From assembly GCA_049487715.1 (NCBI GenBank), contig CP150547.1:558001-622000 (forward strand): DNA of 64,000 bases, in the 5' to 3' direction. Each line of letters begins with the position of its first letter. Positions within the stretch are counted from its first letter, which is position 1. This DNA comes from Pycnococcus provasolii. Taxonomy: Eukaryota; Chlorophyta; Pseudoscourfieldiophyceae; Pseudoscourfieldiales. The notes under the pieces were generated by a model, which saw only the letters and a list, made by a program, of their open reading frames with translations, searched no databases and had not been told where the DNA came from. Position numbers and translations under genes: made by a program. This document shows positions 47,075 to 57,861 of this stretch, in pieces.

Positions 47075-47560
47075 ATGTCGCCGACGCCGCCGATGACGAC
47101 GCCGCCGACGACGTCAAAGGTATTCGTGTACGGCTCGCTGCGCTCCACGGATGTGCTTCACGCACTCCTTCAGAGAACGCCAATCTGCGCAAAAGGATCG
47201 CTCGCGTCGCCGGCGTACAAACGCGTGTGCGTGCGTGACGCGCCGTATCCCGCAGTCATAAGAAGTAGTGCCACCACCACCTCAGGTGGTATAGTCGACG
47301 GATTGCTCCTGCGTGACATTACACCAAACGAACTCGAACTCTTCGACGCATTCGAAGATGAATATGAAAGAATACAAGTGGACGTCCAAATAGCAACAAC
47401 GTCAACAACGGAAACGGCATTCTTGTACCTGTGGAACCAACCCACGAGCGAACTCGTGGATACTCCTTGGGACTTCGAAGCCTTCACATCTGACGCAAAC
47501 CTGCTCACCAACTACGTCAACAACTCACGCCTCTTTCGGGAAGACTACGAACTTCAGTGA
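47075..47560 (+). CDS. Gamma-glutamylcyclotransferase-like (AIG2-type) protein
   Basis: 161 residues. AIG2/GGCT-like fold: the opening strand SKVFVYGSLRSTDVL is the YGSL substrate-binding motif. The conserved ELELFDAFEDEYERIQV carries the expected catalytic Glu, and AFLYLWN is a further core strand. Family members cleave gamma-glutamyl amino acids or isopeptides to 5-oxoproline, or have unknown substrates; plant AIG2-like proteins of about 170 residues are the nearest in size. I chose the ATG at 47075 because the longer frame begins with TTG. TGTAA occurs 7 nt after the stop. Convergent with the Dof gene (112 nt). Confidence 0.85.
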   Translation: MSPTPPMTTPPTTSKVFVYGSLRSTDVLHALLQRTPICAKGSLASPAYKRVCVRDAPYPAVIRSSATTTSGGIVDGLLLRDITPNELELFDAFEDEYERIQVDVQIATTSTTETAFLYLWNQPTSELVDTPWDFEAFTSDANLLTNYVNNSRLFREDYELQ

Positions 47561-47672
47561 TGTATTGTAATACTCATTTTATTTGACTACTTTTTACTCA
47601 AAACAAGGTTATCGTTTTTTGATACTAGTTTTTATATAGTTTTTTTGAAAGGCTATATCGCTCGTTTCATTA

Positions 47673-50186
47673 TTATTTTTCCACTCGAGGTCGTTCCAGA
47701 TCGTCACGACTGTGCTTACCGAGCGTTCGCGCATCCTCTGTTCGGCCTTGCGCGACACCACGGCTGACGACACCCTGCGTCTTTTGAAAGTAGAGAGAGC
47801 GAAGCGTCGCGGATGGATTGCTGCTTGCATCCGGCTTCGCCACACCCACGGGTGCTTGTGGAACGCTTGCAAAACCCCACGCACCCATATTCTGTCCAGC
47901 TCGCGGCGGAGGCGGCGGAGGAGGAGGAGGACCAGCTGGCGGCGGAGGCGGTGCAACTCCTGAACCATCTTCAGGAGGTACACGATGTGCTGGTACGGTT
48001 GACGCCGACGCAGCAACTGGCTTGTTGATCTGTGCCTTGGAACCGCCGGCGTTTGAGGAGCCGCGTCGCTGTTGTGGTGGTGGCTGGTGCGATCCACCAC
48101 CACCACCGCTCGCAGCTTGCAGAGCCGCCGCTGCCCACGGAGCAGATCCTGCCATGTTGAACGCGCCAGCTGCTGCTACTGCTCCTGGATGACCGCCGAA
48201 GCCTGGAGGAACAGCAGATCCTTGTGCGGCGCCACCCGTCGCAGCAGCCATGTTAAACGGCCAGAGGTAGTAACCGGGCATCATCGGATTCCAGCCCGTT
48301 GCCGCTGCCGCCGCCGCCGCTGCCGCCATCTGCTGGTTGGCTGCTGTGCCATGAGGGCTGAACGATGCGGGAGAAAATTGGCCAGACGCCATGGCCGCCA
48401 TGCTCGCCAATGCGCCATCCGCCGCCGCGCTTCCGTCGGGGGCACCGGATGTGGGCGTGGGCGCAGCGGCACCGTCAGTCTGCTGCTGCTGCGCTGCCAT
48501 GGCTGCGGCTGCTTGCTGCTGCTGCATCATCAACATCATCATCATCGGATTCGGTGCACCTCCCATCGCGCCGTACATCGCTTGCATCGCCTGCTCAGGT
48601 GCCACGCCGTGAAGAGAATTGGCGACATCCGCCGATCCGGGGCTTGGTGAAATCAACGAGGTCGTGCCAGGCGTGGTCGGGCGTGCATCGGGCATGTCAA
48701 GGCTTCCCATCGTACGCAGCGCTGGCGGAACGACTCCTCGACCACCACCCATCTTGGTTGACGTGAAGGCGCCAGCCGCGGTGCCATCCGCGATACCACC
48801 AGATGCGCCATCTGGAAAGCGTGTCGCAGTATCTGAGCCTGACTTGCTCGGTCCGGGGTCGCTCTTCGCTGACTGGTGCTGCCTCTGAGCGGCAGCAGCA
48901 TGCTGAGCCATCTGAGCAGCTGCGGCAGCCGCCGCCGCAGCTGCAGCAGCCTTCTGCGGGTCGCCAGCAGCTTGGGCTGCCTGCGCCGCCTGTGCCGCCT
49001 CAGCCGCAGCTGCCATCGCCATAAGATCTACCGCGCTCTGCGCACGCGCCGCGTCCGAGTAAGGCGAGTCCAAATGAATTAGGTTCGGCGCAGACGGTGT
49101 TGGCGGAATGCCAGGGTGGAAGTGAGGCTGAGGTCGGTGAATTCCAGGCGGAGGGCGTACGGCATGATGTGCGTGTGCTGCTGCCGCGGCATGCGCAGCC
49201 GCAGCCGCGGCAGCCATCATCTCGGTGCTCGATGGAGGCAGCGAACCTAACCCACCATGCTGCTGCTGCTTCTCCGCAGCCGAAGCACCACCGCGGTGCT
49301 TGTTCTTCCGTCGTCCAGCGCCGACGGGAACATTGCGCAGCGTACCACCCGCAGTCCAGTATCGCTGGCATCCCTTGCAGAAGTGACGTGGCTGACTCGT
49401 GTTGTAATTATTGAAGTAGCAGAACTTAGTGTCTGGCGAATTGCATCGAGGGCACAGCACAACCTCTCCTGCTGCTGCAGCCGCAGCTGCTTCCAACTGT
49501 CCCTTTTGACCGTCCGCATCAGACTCTGCCGGTGGTGGCGGAGCATCAGCATCATTCGCCACAGTCTCTGCAGCACCCGTTGCTGCCGTCGCCACCGCAG
49601 CAGCAGGTGGTCCATCATCGTCGCCATCGAGTCGATTTGGGCGCTGCTGCTCTTGCTTCTGCTGCTGCTTGTTCCCCTCATCATCTTCGTCGTCGCCATC
49701 CCCTGATGCATGCGCAGGTGGTGACGCTGGTTGGTCCGCCGCGGCGGTGGGATCGCTGCTGTTGTTGACATCGTCGGGATTCCTCTGCTGCATTCCATCA
49801 TCCTCCCGCTGCTTCTCACCAGAACCATCCTTGTCACCGCTGCACTCCCCTGAAGTGCTCCCTGAAGAGCTGCGAAACTCGTCGCCTAGGAGCTTGTGCT
49901 TATTCTGTGTTTCTGAGTTTTTCTGCGTCGTTGTTGCCGCTGCATTCGCCGTCGTCGTCGTCGTCGTCTGCTGCTGCTGCTCTGCTCCAACTGTCGCTGC
50001 TGTTGCTTGGTTAGGTCGATTTGCCTCCAAACGCACGTGGTCCTCCTCGTCCGGTGCAACGTTTTCACCAAGGTTTTGTCGAGGTGCGGGTCCCACGCGA
50101 TCAACGAAACCACGTGACAAAGAACCACCACGATGATGGTGGTATCGCGCGCCATCACCACCTTCTTCTTCCGGTACTGGCGCCAT
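47673..50186 (-). CDS. Dof-type zinc-finger transcription factor
   Basis: 837 residues. One Dof domain near residues 240-296: [20 protein letters not shown], then [25 protein letters not shown] with the CxxC-x21-CxxC zinc ligands, followed by GRRKNKH. Dof proteins bind AAAG sites and occur only in the green lineage; chlorophytes usually have one or few. Outside the domain the protein is long and low-complexity: acidic Gln/Asp-rich N-terminus, many poly-Ala and Gln/Met runs, poly-Pro near 790. It is larger than most plant Dofs (200-500). Start ATG at 50186 is preceded by an in-frame stop nearby. Target genes cannot be read from sequence. Confidence 0.93.
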   Translation of the reverse strand: MAPVPEEEGGDGARYHHHRGGSLSRGFVDRVGPAPRQNLGENVAPDEEDHVRLEANRPNQATAATVGAEQQQQTTTTTTANAAATTTQKNSETQNKHKLLGDEFRSSSGSTSGECSGDKDGSGEKQREDDGMQQRNPDDVNNSSDPTAAADQPASPPAHASGDGDDEDDEGNKQQQKQEQQRPNRLDGDDDGPPAAAVATAATGAAETVANDADAPPPPAESDADGQKGQLEAAAAAAAGEVVLCPRCNSPDTKFCYFNNYNTSQPRHFCKGCQRYWTAGGTLRNVPVGAGRRKNKHRGGASAAEKQQQHGGLGSLPPSSTEMMAAAAAAAHAAAAAHAHHAVRPPPGIHRPQPHFHPGIPPTPSAPNLIHLDSPYSDAARAQSAVDLMAMAAAAEAAQAAQAAQAAGDPQKAAAAAAAAAAAAQMAQHAAAAQRQHQSAKSDPGPSKSGSDTATRFPDGASGGIADGTAAGAFTSTKMGGGRGVVPPALRTMGSLDMPDARPTTPGTTSLISPSPGSADVANSLHGVAPEQAMQAMYGAMGGAPNPMMMMLMMQQQQAAAAMAAQQQQTDGAAAPTPTSGAPDGSAAADGALASMAAMASGQFSPASFSPHGTAANQQMAAAAAAAAATGWNPMMPGYYLWPFNMAAATGGAAQGSAVPPGFGGHPGAVAAAGAFNMAGSAPWAAAALQAASGGGGGSHQPPPQQRRGSSNAGGSKAQINKPVAASASTVPAHRVPPEDGSGVAPPPPPAGPPPPPPPPPRAGQNMGAWGFASVPQAPVGVAKPDASSNPSATLRSLYFQKTQGVVSRGVAQGRTEDARTLGKHSRDDLERPRVEK

Positions 50187-51911
50187 GACGTTAACTGGTT
50201 AATCTCCGGAGATAGAGATATGAGTGGATAAAGACACTCCAAGGGTCCCACCACCAAAAAGATACGAAAAGTTCGGTTAGAAAACTCTCAGGAGGTCTCA
50301 GGGAGGATTCCAGGGGCTGGTATTTGCTCTCCGGTAGATATCTATCTAAGCTTATTTTCCAATAAGACCTTTTCAGCCACAAGGAGCCTCAGAATAGGTC
50401 GAAACAAAACAACCTCTGTTCTGTTCCTGTTCTGCAGTTCCCGGATAGATTATGAGCTCGAAATACGAGAACCCAACCGTTAAAAATAATAACTGTTAGG
50501 TGGGCTGGCGGGAGATGTATCCCAGTTCAGTTCAGTCGAATCAGGTTTCAGGTGGTTTCCTGGGAGAATCAGGCAGGTGAATTACGCTGCAGAATCAGTC
50601 AACTGGTGGTGGTTTGATTATCAGCAACGTTGTCACCTTAGATGGGAACCTGATGGGAATCTGTGTGCCTGTTTTTGGTTTTGTTTATCCTGCCTCTTTA
50701 TAGGTTCCGAACGGCGAGTCCTCTTAGCTTGCGATGATATGCTCAGCGTTTGTTTGCGGCTGGCGGCTGGCCGAATGCTCAGGGTCTGTGCTGCTGATTG
50801 CTTCAAGTGATAGCCGCGTTGATTTCTTTGCGTCCTGGCTGTGTGGAGCCTTGCGTCTTGCTTGACTCCAAGGGTCTGATGCGGCCTGACGCGTCCCGAC
50901 GCGCGGCTTCCCTAAGGAGATGGTTTGGCTGGAACAGCGCCTTCCGTCACTTGCAAAGCACGCGTGACAACTGAGCTGGTGACGAGCGACGCAACAGCAG
51001 AGCAGCCAGGTAGGTGCGGTCGAGTGCCGAATGCTCTTGCGATGCAGCGTTAGTGGTGCAGCACGGCACGCGTTGGGACGAGTAGGGTCGTGCCCAAAGG
51101 CGTGCTGGGTTGGACGCACGGAGCTTCGAGGGGACTGTCCGAGGGTCAGGAGGGGGGAGGGGGGGGGGGGCGGGTGAGGTGTCCGAAAGCACACCCAGCA
51201 CCGGTCGAAGCCTTATCGAGTTGGCCCGGGGAGGGTCGCGTCCACCCAGACTGGCTGTCGCACGAGCGATGGAGATTTGCCCACTGAGTACCAAATCTAA
51301 TTACCCAGTGCTTTAGCGTCATCCCCGTGGATTGCACGCGCACCTTTACCCCACATTGCGTGCAACCGTCTTGGAAACGCATCAAGGGCGGATTGAAAGC
51401 GCTCAAAAAAACGAAAAAAAGTCGAAAAGAGCGCAAAAGAGCCTTGAAAAGCCCCTGCGACAAAATCCCGATTTATATCCCTTTGGACAAAGGGAAAAAG
51501 CATGGTAAGAACAATTTGTGCGATGAACAAGGTGAAAAGCCCGTTTTTCAACGCCTTATTCGCACGACGTATGTGAAAGTATTCTGCTGCAGGAACGCGT
51601 CCTCACGCGTCTGCAAGGCTGGGCCACAGCAGACACCAGCGCTAAAAAGTAAAGTGTGGCTGGGCCATGTGCACGTCCATTCAGTACCTGGGTAGGGTAA
51701 GTCCAGAGGATAGGGAAACTCCAAAACCAGGACGTGGGGGACCCCTAAAACCCCAATTTTTCCGCGGTCTGGTTAGAGTATGGACTCTTGTTCAAGAAGG
51801 AATCCCGAACCGAAAGCCTAGAAACGACCATGGTGGTCCGCCTTATCGCTTCTTCCAACGACCTGCCATTCCTTCCCCTTTATCCTGCCGACGGCCGACC
51901 CAGCTCGCGCG
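50187..51911. other. Long divergent intergenic region between Dof and CGL160 genes
   Basis: 1.7 kb. Contains a G-rich run (51150-51175) and short open frames lacking recognisable features. No RNA gene or conserved protein found. Confidence 0.45.
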
Positions 51912-52799
51912 ATGCCGTCCTCGCTGCTCGCTCGCCCACCTGCGCGCTCGCCCACGGCCATGCTGGCAGCACAAGCACGCACTCATGCTCCCTTGGCGCA
52001 CGGAAAGAGGAGGCCAGGGTCGCTACGTGGGGGGTTGCGTGCCGTTGCCTCCGATGGCTCAAGTGGGTCCACCTCGTCAACGTCAACTGCGACGTCGACG
52101 TCGTCGTCGACGTCGCCGTCAGACGCCCCGATGGCGCAGCTCGTGGAAGACCTCACAACGGAGAATGGAGACTGGATATTGGAGGACGGAGAATTGAACC
52201 ATTACCGCTCTCTCCCCCGCGAGGAAGTCATGGCGTCATACTCCTCGTTAAAAACGAGACTTCTGACAAATTCTGCGATTGTCGGCGTCGCTCTCACAGC
52301 ATATTGCACGGTCACAACGCCAACGCCAGGCGCGCCTCTTGGCGTCCTGCTGGGCTCACTTGGGTCGCTATACTACCTTGTGGACCTCTCCAGCGACATT
52401 GAAAAGCTACAGCCGGGCCCGTCGACGAACGTCCCCGTCGTGGCGGCGAAGGAAATTGAAGATGTGCTGCCTCGCCTTGCTGCGCTGATTCCCGCGCTGT
52501 ACGCGCAGGCACTTGGCAGTCGACGCGTATGGATTCCTGTTGCCATCACGCTGCTAGCCACGGCGTGGAACTACGTTGTTCAGGACAACCTTCCTCACGC
52601 GGGCTTTGCGCCGGCGATCATCGGCTTCGGGCTTGGATACAAGATGCCCATGTTGCTCGTTGGTTGGGACGACTTGAAGGAGAGCATGATGGACGAAGAG
52701 CGCGGTAAGATACTCACTAGTCGACAAAGACCAACGCTCGTTGAACCGGAGGACAGCGGCTTTGACATTTACGGCAATCCCATAGACAAACGCCGTTGA
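51912..52799 (+). CDS. CGL160: CGL160-like chloroplast ATP-synthase assembly protein (AtpI/UncI-like domain)
   Basis: 295 residues. CGL160 (conserved only in the green lineage) is a thylakoid membrane protein that helps assemble the c-ring and CF1 of chloroplast ATP synthase. The N-terminal ~70 residues are an Ala/Arg/Ser-rich transit peptide (LRAVASDG near its end). The membrane domain runs from SYSSLKTRLLTNSAIVGVAL near 110 through a GVLLGSLGSLYYLVDL segment, as in the UncI-like domain. The second half, SRRVWIPVAITLLATAWNYV near 205 and GFGLGYKMPMLLVGW, matches the plant QPRLLVPVVLVMxxNRWN ... VGFxTYK pattern. I recognise it by these patterns without alignment, hence moderate confidence. 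Convergent with PRKRIP1 (95 nt). Confidence 0.75.
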   Translation: MPSSLLARPPARSPTAMLAAQARTHAPLAHGKRRPGSLRGGLRAVASDGSSGSTSSTSTATSTSSSTSPSDAPMAQLVEDLTTENGDWILEDGELNHYRSLPREEVMASYSSLKTRLLTNSAIVGVALTAYCTVTTPTPGAPLGVLLGSLGSLYYLVDLSSDIEKLQPGPSTNVPVVAAKEIEDVLPRLAALIPALYAQALGSRRVWIPVAITLLATAWNYVVQDNLPHAGFAPAIIGFGLGYKMPMLLVGWDDLKESMMDEERGKILTSRQRPTLVEPEDSGFDIYGNPIDKRR

Positions 52800-52894
52800 G
52801 ACAAAGAACAAACGTTTTTGGTTTTGTTTGTTTTGTACACGCCACACAAATCTTTTCTTTTGTTACATCGCAAGCTTCTTTTCTTCAACTAAGG

Positions 52895-53347
52895 TTACCT
52901 TTCCTCCTCCTCCTCCTCCTCCTGAACTTCGTCCGCTGAAGCCGCCGCCGTCACCGTCTTTGCTTTCTTCTTGGCGCGTTGCTTTTCCTTCTGTGCAAGT
53001 CTCTTTGCCCGATTCTTCGCTGTCTTCGCCTCTGCACTTTGCTGGTTCGCAGCAAGCTTCTCCTGAAACCCCTTCTGTTCCTTCTCTAACCTCTCCACTT
53101 CGTCTAGCGCCTCCTGCCTTGCAACTTCCCTTTTTCTTGCCTTTCGATACGTGTGAAATTCTCCGGAACCAGCGCCCGCCTGCGAGCCAAACTTGTTTGA
53201 CGTGACGACCGTCGGCATGCTCCTAGCGATTTTGTCAAGTTTCTCCTTGAGCTCCTCGGCATCGCGCTGCCGCTTGACGCGCGCTTCCTCTTCGTCAACA
53301 ACCACGTGGTCACGAGTTAACACGACGTCAACATTTGCGAGCTCCAT
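52895..53347 (-). CDS. PRKRIP1-family (DUF1168) protein
   Basis: 150 residues, very basic and helical. The segment KFGSQAGAGSGEFHTYRKARKREVARQ is split by no intron and is the family hallmark (animal PRKR-interacting protein 1: SxAGAGSGEFHxYRxxRRRE). It is followed by a long charged helix and KTAKNRAKRLAQKEKQRAKKK, a nuclear localisation stretch, and ends with a Glu run. PRKRIP1 is a component of the catalytic spliceosome (post-C complex), where its long helix bridges subunits. Divergent from the sulfotransferase-like gene across a telomere-like array. Confidence 0.9.
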   Translation of the reverse strand: MELANVDVVLTRDHVVVDEEEARVKRQRDAEELKEKLDKIARSMPTVVTSNKFGSQAGAGSGEFHTYRKARKREVARQEALDEVERLEKEQKGFQEKLAANQQSAEAKTAKNRAKRLAQKEKQRAKKKAKTVTAAASADEVQEEEEEEER

Positions 53348-53397
53348 TTGATTCCAAACTAACTTGGACGCGCCGCCGCCGCCGTACTAATCGATTA

Positions 53398-53479
53398 CCC
53401 GAACCCGAACCCGAACCCGAACTCGAACCCGAACCCGAACCCGAACCCTAACCCTAACCCTAACCCTAACCCTAACCCT
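53398..53479. repeat. Interstitial telomere-like array (CCCGAA block then CCCTAA block)
   Basis: Eight CCCGAA units (one changed to CTCGAA) followed by six CCCTAA units, between two divergent genes (50 nt from one start, about 150 nt from the other). Confidence 0.95.
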
Positions 53480-53632
53480 CCCGTTTCTCTCTGCTGCTCT
53501 TCTGCTCTGGTTTCCCAATAATACCCTTTATTTTGATGAAGACTCGAGTCTGCGGCCGCCCCCCTTTTTTAAACCCTTAAGTTTGCTGTTCTCCTCTCCT
53601 CCCAACAAACAAAACCAAAACCAAAACCAAAC

Positions 53633-54922
53633 ATGCCACGTCACCTTGAAGGTAACAGCGCCTTGAAGAAGCGTCCTGTCCGTGGCAGTGGCAGTGGCAG
53701 TGGTGGTGGTGGCAGTGGCAGTGGCAGTGGCTTCGATAACGATCAAGACTCCGCTTCGATCCAACCTGGGCCAACAACTTCGTCACAAGCGCTTGATGAA
53801 GAAAATGATCAAAATGCACGCATGTACGCCGAAGCGCGCGCATTCCTCATACTCACCGCAATCTCGCTCGTGGGGTCGTTCTTCGCAGCAGGAGGACCGC
53901 AGCACTTGCACAAGATGTGCGACTTGAGAGGGTGGATCAAAAGGCCAGCACTGCGTCTCGACGAAACGAGGGCACTGCTCGTTGTGGGAACCATGGGAAG
54001 CGGCACGACGCAAATGGCGCACAAACTCACGCAGCTCGGTCTAGAAATAGGACACGAAGATTCCGACAGCCGCGAAGTTCTCGTGCGAGATGGAACGGTG
54101 TCGTGGGCACACGGCATGCGCTTTCTCGGCGGACACCTCGCGAACGACGTCGTGGAACGTCAGCGCGTCATCAACGGACTTTGCAGCAAGCCTCGATTCC
54201 AGGTTTGGTCGTCGACGATGTTCGACGCAAGTTTAGGCGTGTGCAAGCGTGCTCACAACCACTGGTGGGACGACTGCTGGCGGTCGGAGTGCAGGCGCAT
54301 TGCGTCTGCCGAGCTGGGATGCGCGCTAGCGCCTTCAGACGGACAGCGGCGGTGCACTTCGCCGTTTGCGAAAACGCTGCTGCAGGTTCGTCACCCTCTG
54401 AAAACCATCGCCACGCTTGCCAAGGTGTTCTGTCGAAATGACACCATCGCGGCGGCTGACGTGTCGAGGCAGCTCAACGCAACGCACTGGCTCCTTCCCA
54501 CGCCGGCCGTGGTTGATACGGGTAGAGATGTCGACGTGAAGCCGCACGGGGAATGCACGCGTCGATTTGGATGGTACGTTGTGGACTACATACGCGCGAT
54601 TCAGCCTCACGTGGACGCGTGGTACCGCGTTGAGGACACGAGTGCGTGCAAGGTGCTCGAGCTTGCGGGAGTGCTCGCGAAAACGGGGGTTGGTGGTGGT
54701 GGTGGCTACGTCCCGTCCGAGTCGCCGGTTCCACCGTACGTCGCTTCCGACGTTGCCGCCGCCTGCGATCGTGGCGAGGACGACGGCAAGCGCCTCAACA
54801 GCCGCAACACGGGCCCGAATCGCTTCGTGGTGACGCTCGCGCGCCTGTCTGCGTCTGACGCGAAGCTCGGCGAGGCGGTGTCGGCCCTTGGGGCTGAGCT
54901 GGGGTACGGCGCGATGCAGTAA
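53633..54922 (+). CDS. Type II membrane sulfotransferase-like protein
   Basis: 429 residues. A Gly/Ser-rich cytosolic tail (GSGSGSGGGG from tandem ggcagt repeats) is followed by a membrane anchor near 67-87 (AFLILTAISLVGSFFAAG). The lumenal domain begins LLVVGTMGSGTTQMAHKL near 116, which fits the 5'-phosphosulfate-binding loop of PAPS-dependent sulfotransferases. LLQVRHPLKTIATL near 247 fits the 3'-phosphate site (RxPxxxxxS/T), and LNSRNTGPN near the C-terminus may be a third contact. Such Golgi enzymes sulfate glycans. The match is by motif only and the acceptor is unknown. Residues 195-240 are Cys/Trp-rich and may be disulfide-linked. Confidence 0.6.
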   Translation: MPRHLEGNSALKKRPVRGSGSGSGGGGSGSGSGFDNDQDSASIQPGPTTSSQALDEENDQNARMYAEARAFLILTAISLVGSFFAAGGPQHLHKMCDLRGWIKRPALRLDETRALLVVGTMGSGTTQMAHKLTQLGLEIGHEDSDSREVLVRDGTVSWAHGMRFLGGHLANDVVERQRVINGLCSKPRFQVWSSTMFDASLGVCKRAHNHWWDDCWRSECRRIASAELGCALAPSDGQRRCTSPFAKTLLQVRHPLKTIATLAKVFCRNDTIAAADVSRQLNATHWLLPTPAVVDTGRDVDVKPHGECTRRFGWYVVDYIRAIQPHVDAWYRVEDTSACKVLELAGVLAKTGVGGGGGYVPSESPVPPYVASDVAAACDRGEDDGKRLNSRNTGPNRFVVTLARLSASDAKLGEAVSALGAELGYGAMQ

Positions 54923-55857
54923 CGTACAGGTACCGTAACGACTTTGGCAAGCATCCTATATATCTCTTCCCACAATCTTCCTGGATTTCTATCATACTGT
55001 AGAATCTCTCAAAGAATGTTTTCAACGCACTTGTATTCATGCAAGCGCTAAGACTGTAAGTTCCTGACTCAACTCAGCTGTGTGACACCAAGCACACGAC
55101 ATTCTAAAGAGTAGGCCGCCAGGCAGCCAGCCACCTGGCCGGAGGTGGGCGTGCCTGGGTTAGTCATAGTGCAACAAACCCCGATATTTGTGGTGAGTTT
55201 TGTGCTGAGCTTCTTTCGCTCTCGAACGGCCTCAAAACATCGTGCTGGAGGCTGGATGGTCCGGTCCGTCAGACGGACCGGACGAGTGAGGTTTAAGAAT
55301 ACTGGTTGTTTGTTTGTGCTTTTTATGATCCCTTTTCGGATTGCCTTCATCAGTCGAGACTCGAGAGAAGGGCGTGCCAGCCGCACGCCCGTGCCCGTGG
55401 GGGAAAGCACCTGGGGAGAGCCTCATCAGGCAAGTGGCAAGTGGCAAGTGCAAGAGCTCTTGAAAGCAAAGTTCACGGCAGACAGCCCGTGCCCAACCCA
55501 GCAAAAGATCGTGGAGAGACCTTTTTCTCTTCCGAGAGAGGGAGCGGGAGCGAGGGAGGGAGAGGAGTCCCCTCGCCGACCTTCTTTCTTGGAAGGGGAA
55601 GGAAGGGGAAACCCGAGGGTTTCCGACGACGACGATGCTGAGGCATCAGCCTAAAAGGACGTCCACGTCTGCACGCGCCCCCCTTGGAAGGTCTGCCGGT
55701 CCAGGTGGTCTGTTTTGTCCGGCTGGCGGCACCATACTACCACTACCCCAGTGCTTGCCACCTCACCTCACCTCGGCTGCTGGCTTGTCATTCTGTTTTT
55801 CTTGTGTAGACCTTGTCTCTGCCTTTCGTTTCTCTTGTTTTACTAAGAATAATAAGT
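54923..55857. other. Intergenic region upstream of citrate synthase
   Basis: 935 nt with no recognisable gene. A short cluster of aagtggc direct repeats lies at 55432-55450. The last 150 nt are pyrimidine-rich. Confidence 0.4.
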
Positions 55858-57471
55858 ATGGCGTCGTCGTCATCTCACCGTCTCTCCATGGTGTTGAATC
55901 ATCTCTCTGGGGGTGCTCCTGCTCCTGCTCCTGCTCCTTCTGATTCGTATGAATCCGTCTGTGCTGCCCCCTGCGCGGCATCCGTCTCGACAACTTCACA
56001 GGTGGCATCAGATGCCCATTCCGCGTCGTCGTCGGCGTCGAAAAAGCCCGTGTTCGGGGGAGGGAAAGGTACGCTGGCAGTCACGGACTCGCGCACCGCG
56101 AAAACGTACCAGATTGAAATCAACCAAAACGGCGCCATCAAGGCGACGGACTTCAAGAACATCAAGGCGGGAGGAGACGGCGCCGGAGTCAAGGTGTTCG
56201 ACCCGGGGTACGTCAACACCGCCGCGTGCAAGAGCGCAATCAGCTACATCGACGGAGACAAGGGAATCCTGCGCTACCGCGGGTACCCCATCGAGGAGCT
56301 CGCGGAAAATAGCACCTACCTCGAGAGCGCGTACCTGCTCATGTACGGCTCGCTGCCCTCGAAGACGCAGCTGCACCAGTGGGAGCGAGCCGTCATGCAG
56401 CACAGCGCGCTGCCGCAGAGCGTCATCGACGCCGTCAACAGCCTTCCGCACGACGCGCACCCCATGGGAGTGCTGCTGACGGGAATCAACGCGCTCAGCC
56501 TGCAACACCCCGAGGCGAACCCCGCCATCTCTGGGCAGAACGTGTACAACGGACGCGACAAGAACGAGGTGCGCGACAAGCAGATTGTGCGCATCATCGG
56601 CAAGATGTCCGCCATCGCCGCACTCGCGTACCACCGTGCCACCGGACGCACCATGCCCTCGCCGAATGTTAGCCTCGGCTACGCCGAGAATTTCCTCTAC
56701 ATGCTCGACGCGCACAGCGGGAACGTCAACTACCGCCCGCACCCCAAGCTCGCGCGTGCGCTCGACATCATGTTCATCCTTCACGCCGACCACGAGATGA
56801 ACTGCTCCACCGCCGCCATGCGCCACCTTGCGTCGAGCGGCGTGGACGTGTACACGTGCGTCGCGGGAGCCGTCGGCGCGCTGTACGGCCCGCTTCACGG
56901 TGGCGCGAACGAGGCGGTGCTGCGAATGCTAATGCGCATCGGAAGCGTGGACGAGGTGCCCCGCTTCCTCGAGGGTGTCAAGGCGCGTCGCGAGAAGCTG
57001 TTCGGCTTTGGGCACCGCGTGTACAAGAACTTCGACCCTCGCGCAACGATCATCCGCCGCGTGGCGGAGGAGGTGTTCCAGATTGTGGGACGAGACCCTC
57101 TCATTGACGTCGCCAAGGCTCTGCAGGATGCCGCGCTGTCAGACGACTACTTCATCAAGCGCAAGCTCTACCCGAACGTCGACTTCTACTCCGGTCTCGT
57201 GTACCGCAGCATGGGATTCCCCCCCGAGTACTTCACTGTGCTCTTCGCCATCCCGCGTGCCACCGGATATCTCGCGCACTGGCGAGAGAGCCTCGACGAC
57301 GAGGACAGCCGCATCGTTCGCCCGCAGCAGGTTTACACCGGAGAGTGGCTTCGTCGGTACGAGGCGATGGATGGCCGACCGCAGGTGGCTGGAGGAGTTG
57401 ATGCAGTCAGCGACCTGCCCATGTCCAACGCAACGCGCCGCAGGCTCGTCGGAAGCTCGGTGGCGAAGTGA
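55858..57471 (+). CDS. CSY: Citrate synthase, peroxisomal/glyoxysomal type
   Basis: 537 residues. Joins acetyl-CoA and oxaloacetate to citrate; peroxisomal forms export beta-oxidation carbon. The N-terminus has RLSMVLNHL (RLx5HL), a textbook PTS2 signal, followed by an Ala/Ser-rich linker with a poly-(AP) run. Catalytic features are [20 protein letters not shown] (first His), [13 protein letters not shown] (second His) and [14 protein letters not shown] with the catalytic Asp. The fold is the bacterial/peroxisomal type II, not the mitochondrial type I. I chose the ATG at 55858; the upstream frame starts with TTG. Length agrees with plant CSY2/3 (about 510). No intron. Confidence 0.95.
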   Translation: MASSSSHRLSMVLNHLSGGAPAPAPAPSDSYESVCAAPCAASVSTTSQVASDAHSASSSASKKPVFGGGKGTLAVTDSRTAKTYQIEINQNGAIKATDFKNIKAGGDGAGVKVFDPGYVNTAACKSAISYIDGDKGILRYRGYPIEELAENSTYLESAYLLMYGSLPSKTQLHQWERAVMQHSALPQSVIDAVNSLPHDAHPMGVLLTGINALSLQHPEANPAISGQNVYNGRDKNEVRDKQIVRIIGKMSAIAALAYHRATGRTMPSPNVSLGYAENFLYMLDAHSGNVNYRPHPKLARALDIMFILHADHEMNCSTAAMRHLASSGVDVYTCVAGAVGALYGPLHGGANEAVLRMLMRIGSVDEVPRFLEGVKARREKLFGFGHRVYKNFDPRATIIRRVAEEVFQIVGRDPLIDVAKALQDAALSDDYFIKRKLYPNVDFYSGLVYRSMGFPPEYFTVLFAIPRATGYLAHWRESLDDEDSRIVRPQQVYTGEWLRRYEAMDGRPQVAGGVDAVSDLPMSNATRRRLVGSSVAK

Positions 57472-57861
57472 ACATCTAGATGACACATGTGTTGACACGT
57501 GTGGGATGGGAAATAGAAAACGAAACGAGAAAACATGTCGCGCAATTGAATTGAATTGAATCATTTTTTGGTGATAGAGTTGGTAGAGAGTTGGATCATG
57601 AAAATTGAGTGTAACTTACATACTCTTGGAAAGGTTTTTATAAAAATAAAAATAAAAATGGCAAGGCATGTTAAGGCAGCATCCACCATCCACTACTGGT
57701 CATGGGAAGCGACGACCTTCATTCATTTCATTACACGGATGTGCCAGTTCTGGTGAACCCCGAATGGAATCGATCACTCACCCGCACTTGCGGCCCCCAT
57801 CTTCGCCGCCGCCATCGCCATCGCAAACTTTGCGGCCTTGTTTTTAGGTTGCTTTGCCCTC
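57472..57861. other. Intergenic region between citrate synthase and 5-FTHF cyclo-ligase
   Basis: 390 nt, AT-rich first part (aattgaattgaattgaatc at 57544-57562, aaataaaaataaaaat at 57642-57657). No gene seen. Confidence 0.4.

Noticed and set aside
50724-51911. Small frames between Dof and CGL160
   Set aside because: Low-complexity or antisense-like translations with no motif; treated as promoter sequence.
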